From Aphelocoma coerulescens (taxonomy: Eukaryota > Chordata > Aves > Passeriformes > Corvidae): a stretch of DNA of 64,000 bases. The stretch's first letter is position 1; each line of letters starts with the position of its first letter. The stretch covers positions 17,459,578-17,523,577 of the forward strand of contig NC_091014.1 of assembly GCF_041296385.1 (NCBI RefSeq), in the 5' to 3' direction. The translations under genes were made by a program, and so were the position numbers. Below the pieces are notes generated by a model that was not told where the DNA came from, ran no database searches, and saw nothing but the letters and a program-made list of their open reading frames with translations. Shown one piece after another: positions 63,004 to 64,000 of the stretch.

Positions 63004-63571
63004 TGTGCTGGTTTTGGCTGGTGTAGAGTTAATATTCTTCACAGTAGCTGGTATGGGCTATGTTTTGGATTTGTGCTGAAAGCAGTATTGATCATGCAGA
63101 GATATTTTCAATATTGCTGAGGAGTGTTTACAGAGTCAAGGCTCTTTCTGGTTCTCACATCACCTCACCAGTGAGTAGGTTGGGGGTGTACAAGAATTTG
63201 GGAGGGGACACTGGTACAGCTGATCCTAATTTAGCCAATGGATATTTCATACCATATGGTGTCATATGCTCAGCATATAGAGCTGGAGGAAGAAGAAGAA
63301 GAAAGGGAGGAATGCTCAGAGTGACGACATTTGTCTTCCCAGGTCACCATTACACCCAGTGGAGCCTTGTCTGCCCATGGGAGGTGGTGAATGAATTCCT
63401 TTGTTTGCTTTGCTTACGCAAGTGGCTTTTGCTTTACCTATTAAACTGTATTTATCTCAACACACGTTTGCTCACTTTTACCCTTCTGATTCACTCTCAC
63501 ATCCCACTAGAGCAGGAAGTGAGCAAGAGTCTGTGTGTGGTTTAGTTGCTGGCTGGGATTAAACCACAACA
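63004..63571 (+). mobile_element. solo LTR, avian ERVL-type, second copy
   Basis: Same family and orientation as 12306-12916. It begins TGTGCTGGTTTTGGCTGGTGTAGAGTTAAT, contains TGTTTTGGATTTGTGCTGA (63061-63079), has a TATA-like CATATAG at 63274-63280 and an ATTAAA poly(A) signal at 63440-63445 followed by CTGTATTTATCTCAACACACG, and ends GGCTGGGATTAAACCACAACA. Length is 568 bp. Both TG and CA termini are intact, unlike the first copy. No 5-bp target duplication was matched (AGAGC before, GGACA after). A short GAA expansion sits near 63288-63306. No internal retroviral sequence adjoins it. The 161-codon frame 63060-63545 lies inside the LTR and is not a gene. Confidence 0.92.
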
Positions 63572-64000
63572 GGACACAATTCTGTAGCCTTCCAGACACT
63601 GTTTTTGGGAAGGATTCTGTACAGAGGAAAGAAAAAGTAGCAGAAATAGAAAGAGGCAATGAGATACAGATGTGGTAGACAAAACTGTCCTGGCTGAAGA
63701 TGAGCCAAGCACCTGTGAAATGCAGTAATCTTCAAACCCATGGGCAGCAGAGATATTAACCTTTCCTGTCTGGAGTCATTCTGTCAAGAGTAGAACTCTT
63801 TTCAAAAGAAAAATCTTGTTCTCACCACCAATGAATCTTTATTTTAAAAAGAGCTTGTCAACAAAAAGCAGTTTACATTTGACTACAAAGATTGTTAGAA
63901 GTCCTGCTTGGTTTTTATTCTGCATTGTAGTGACACATTCTAGACTGTCAGAAAAAAGGAACACTGGACTTCCCAATTTTAGAATAGGTCAATTCATGAC
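63572..64000. other. non-coding DNA to the window end
   Basis: Nothing is recognised; a 60-codon minus frame at 63559-63741 overlaps the LTR end. Confidence 0.6.

Noticed and set aside
63060..63545. 161-codon plus-strand open frame
   Set aside because: It lies entirely within the ERVL-type LTR at 63004-63571, which has no coding role.
1..64000. CRISPR array, operon, prophage or other prokaryotic system
   Set aside because: No spaced direct repeats, no ribosome-binding sites and no long coding frames; the CR1 and avian LTR content shows vertebrate nuclear DNA.

Overview
This window looks like bird nuclear DNA from a gene desert or a very long intron. The evidence is four CR1 (chicken repeat 1) LINE fragments, several solo LTRs of avian endogenous-retrovirus families, AT-rich background, only short open frames, and no bacterial features (no operons, ribosome-binding sites or CRISPR). 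The species cannot be fixed from sequence reading alone. I found no supportable protein-coding gene of the host and no tRNA, rRNA or snRNA gene. Almost all open frames are chance frames of 60-160 codons, and the longest lie in LTRs, simple repeats or unrecognised sequence.

Layout. 1-12 kb: mostly unique-looking AT-rich DNA with one LTR-like repeat on the minus strand (3548-4345). 12-22 kb: a repeat-rich stretch with an ERVL-type solo LTR (12306-12916), a minus-strand CR1 (14611-15090), a probable solo LTR (15163-15634), a solo LTR with perfect 6-bp target duplications (16557-16974), and a plus-strand copy of the repeat seen at 3.5 kb (21295-21830). 22-44 kb: about 22 kb with almost no recognisable repeat, apart from simple-sequence tracts, a GC-richer island (37385-37770) and a hairpin-forming inverted repeat (32317-32392). 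44-52 kb: a minus-strand CR1 carrying the diagnostic 3' end (44694-45290), then two identical 199-bp segments 4470 bp apart (46483-46681 and 50953-51151) and a perfect 47-bp hairpin (51890-51936). 52-64 kb: a pure 40-unit AAGAG array (52446-52645), a second member of the 16.5-kb LTR family (55986-56394), a CR1 endonuclease-region fragment (57379-57625), a 17-base G run (59566-59582), a plus-strand CR1 piece (61646-61925) and a second ERVL-type LTR (63004-63571).

The elements do not form a pathway. They are independent insertions in non-coding DNA. No retroviral internal genes (gag, pol, env) were seen beside any LTR, so all are read as solo LTRs or fragments. I did not find a new biological system. 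The items most worth a second look are the identical 199-bp duplication, the perfect 21-bp-arm hairpin, the long pure purine array and the miRNA-sized hairpin. Repeat names come from recognising characteristic sequence, not from a database search.
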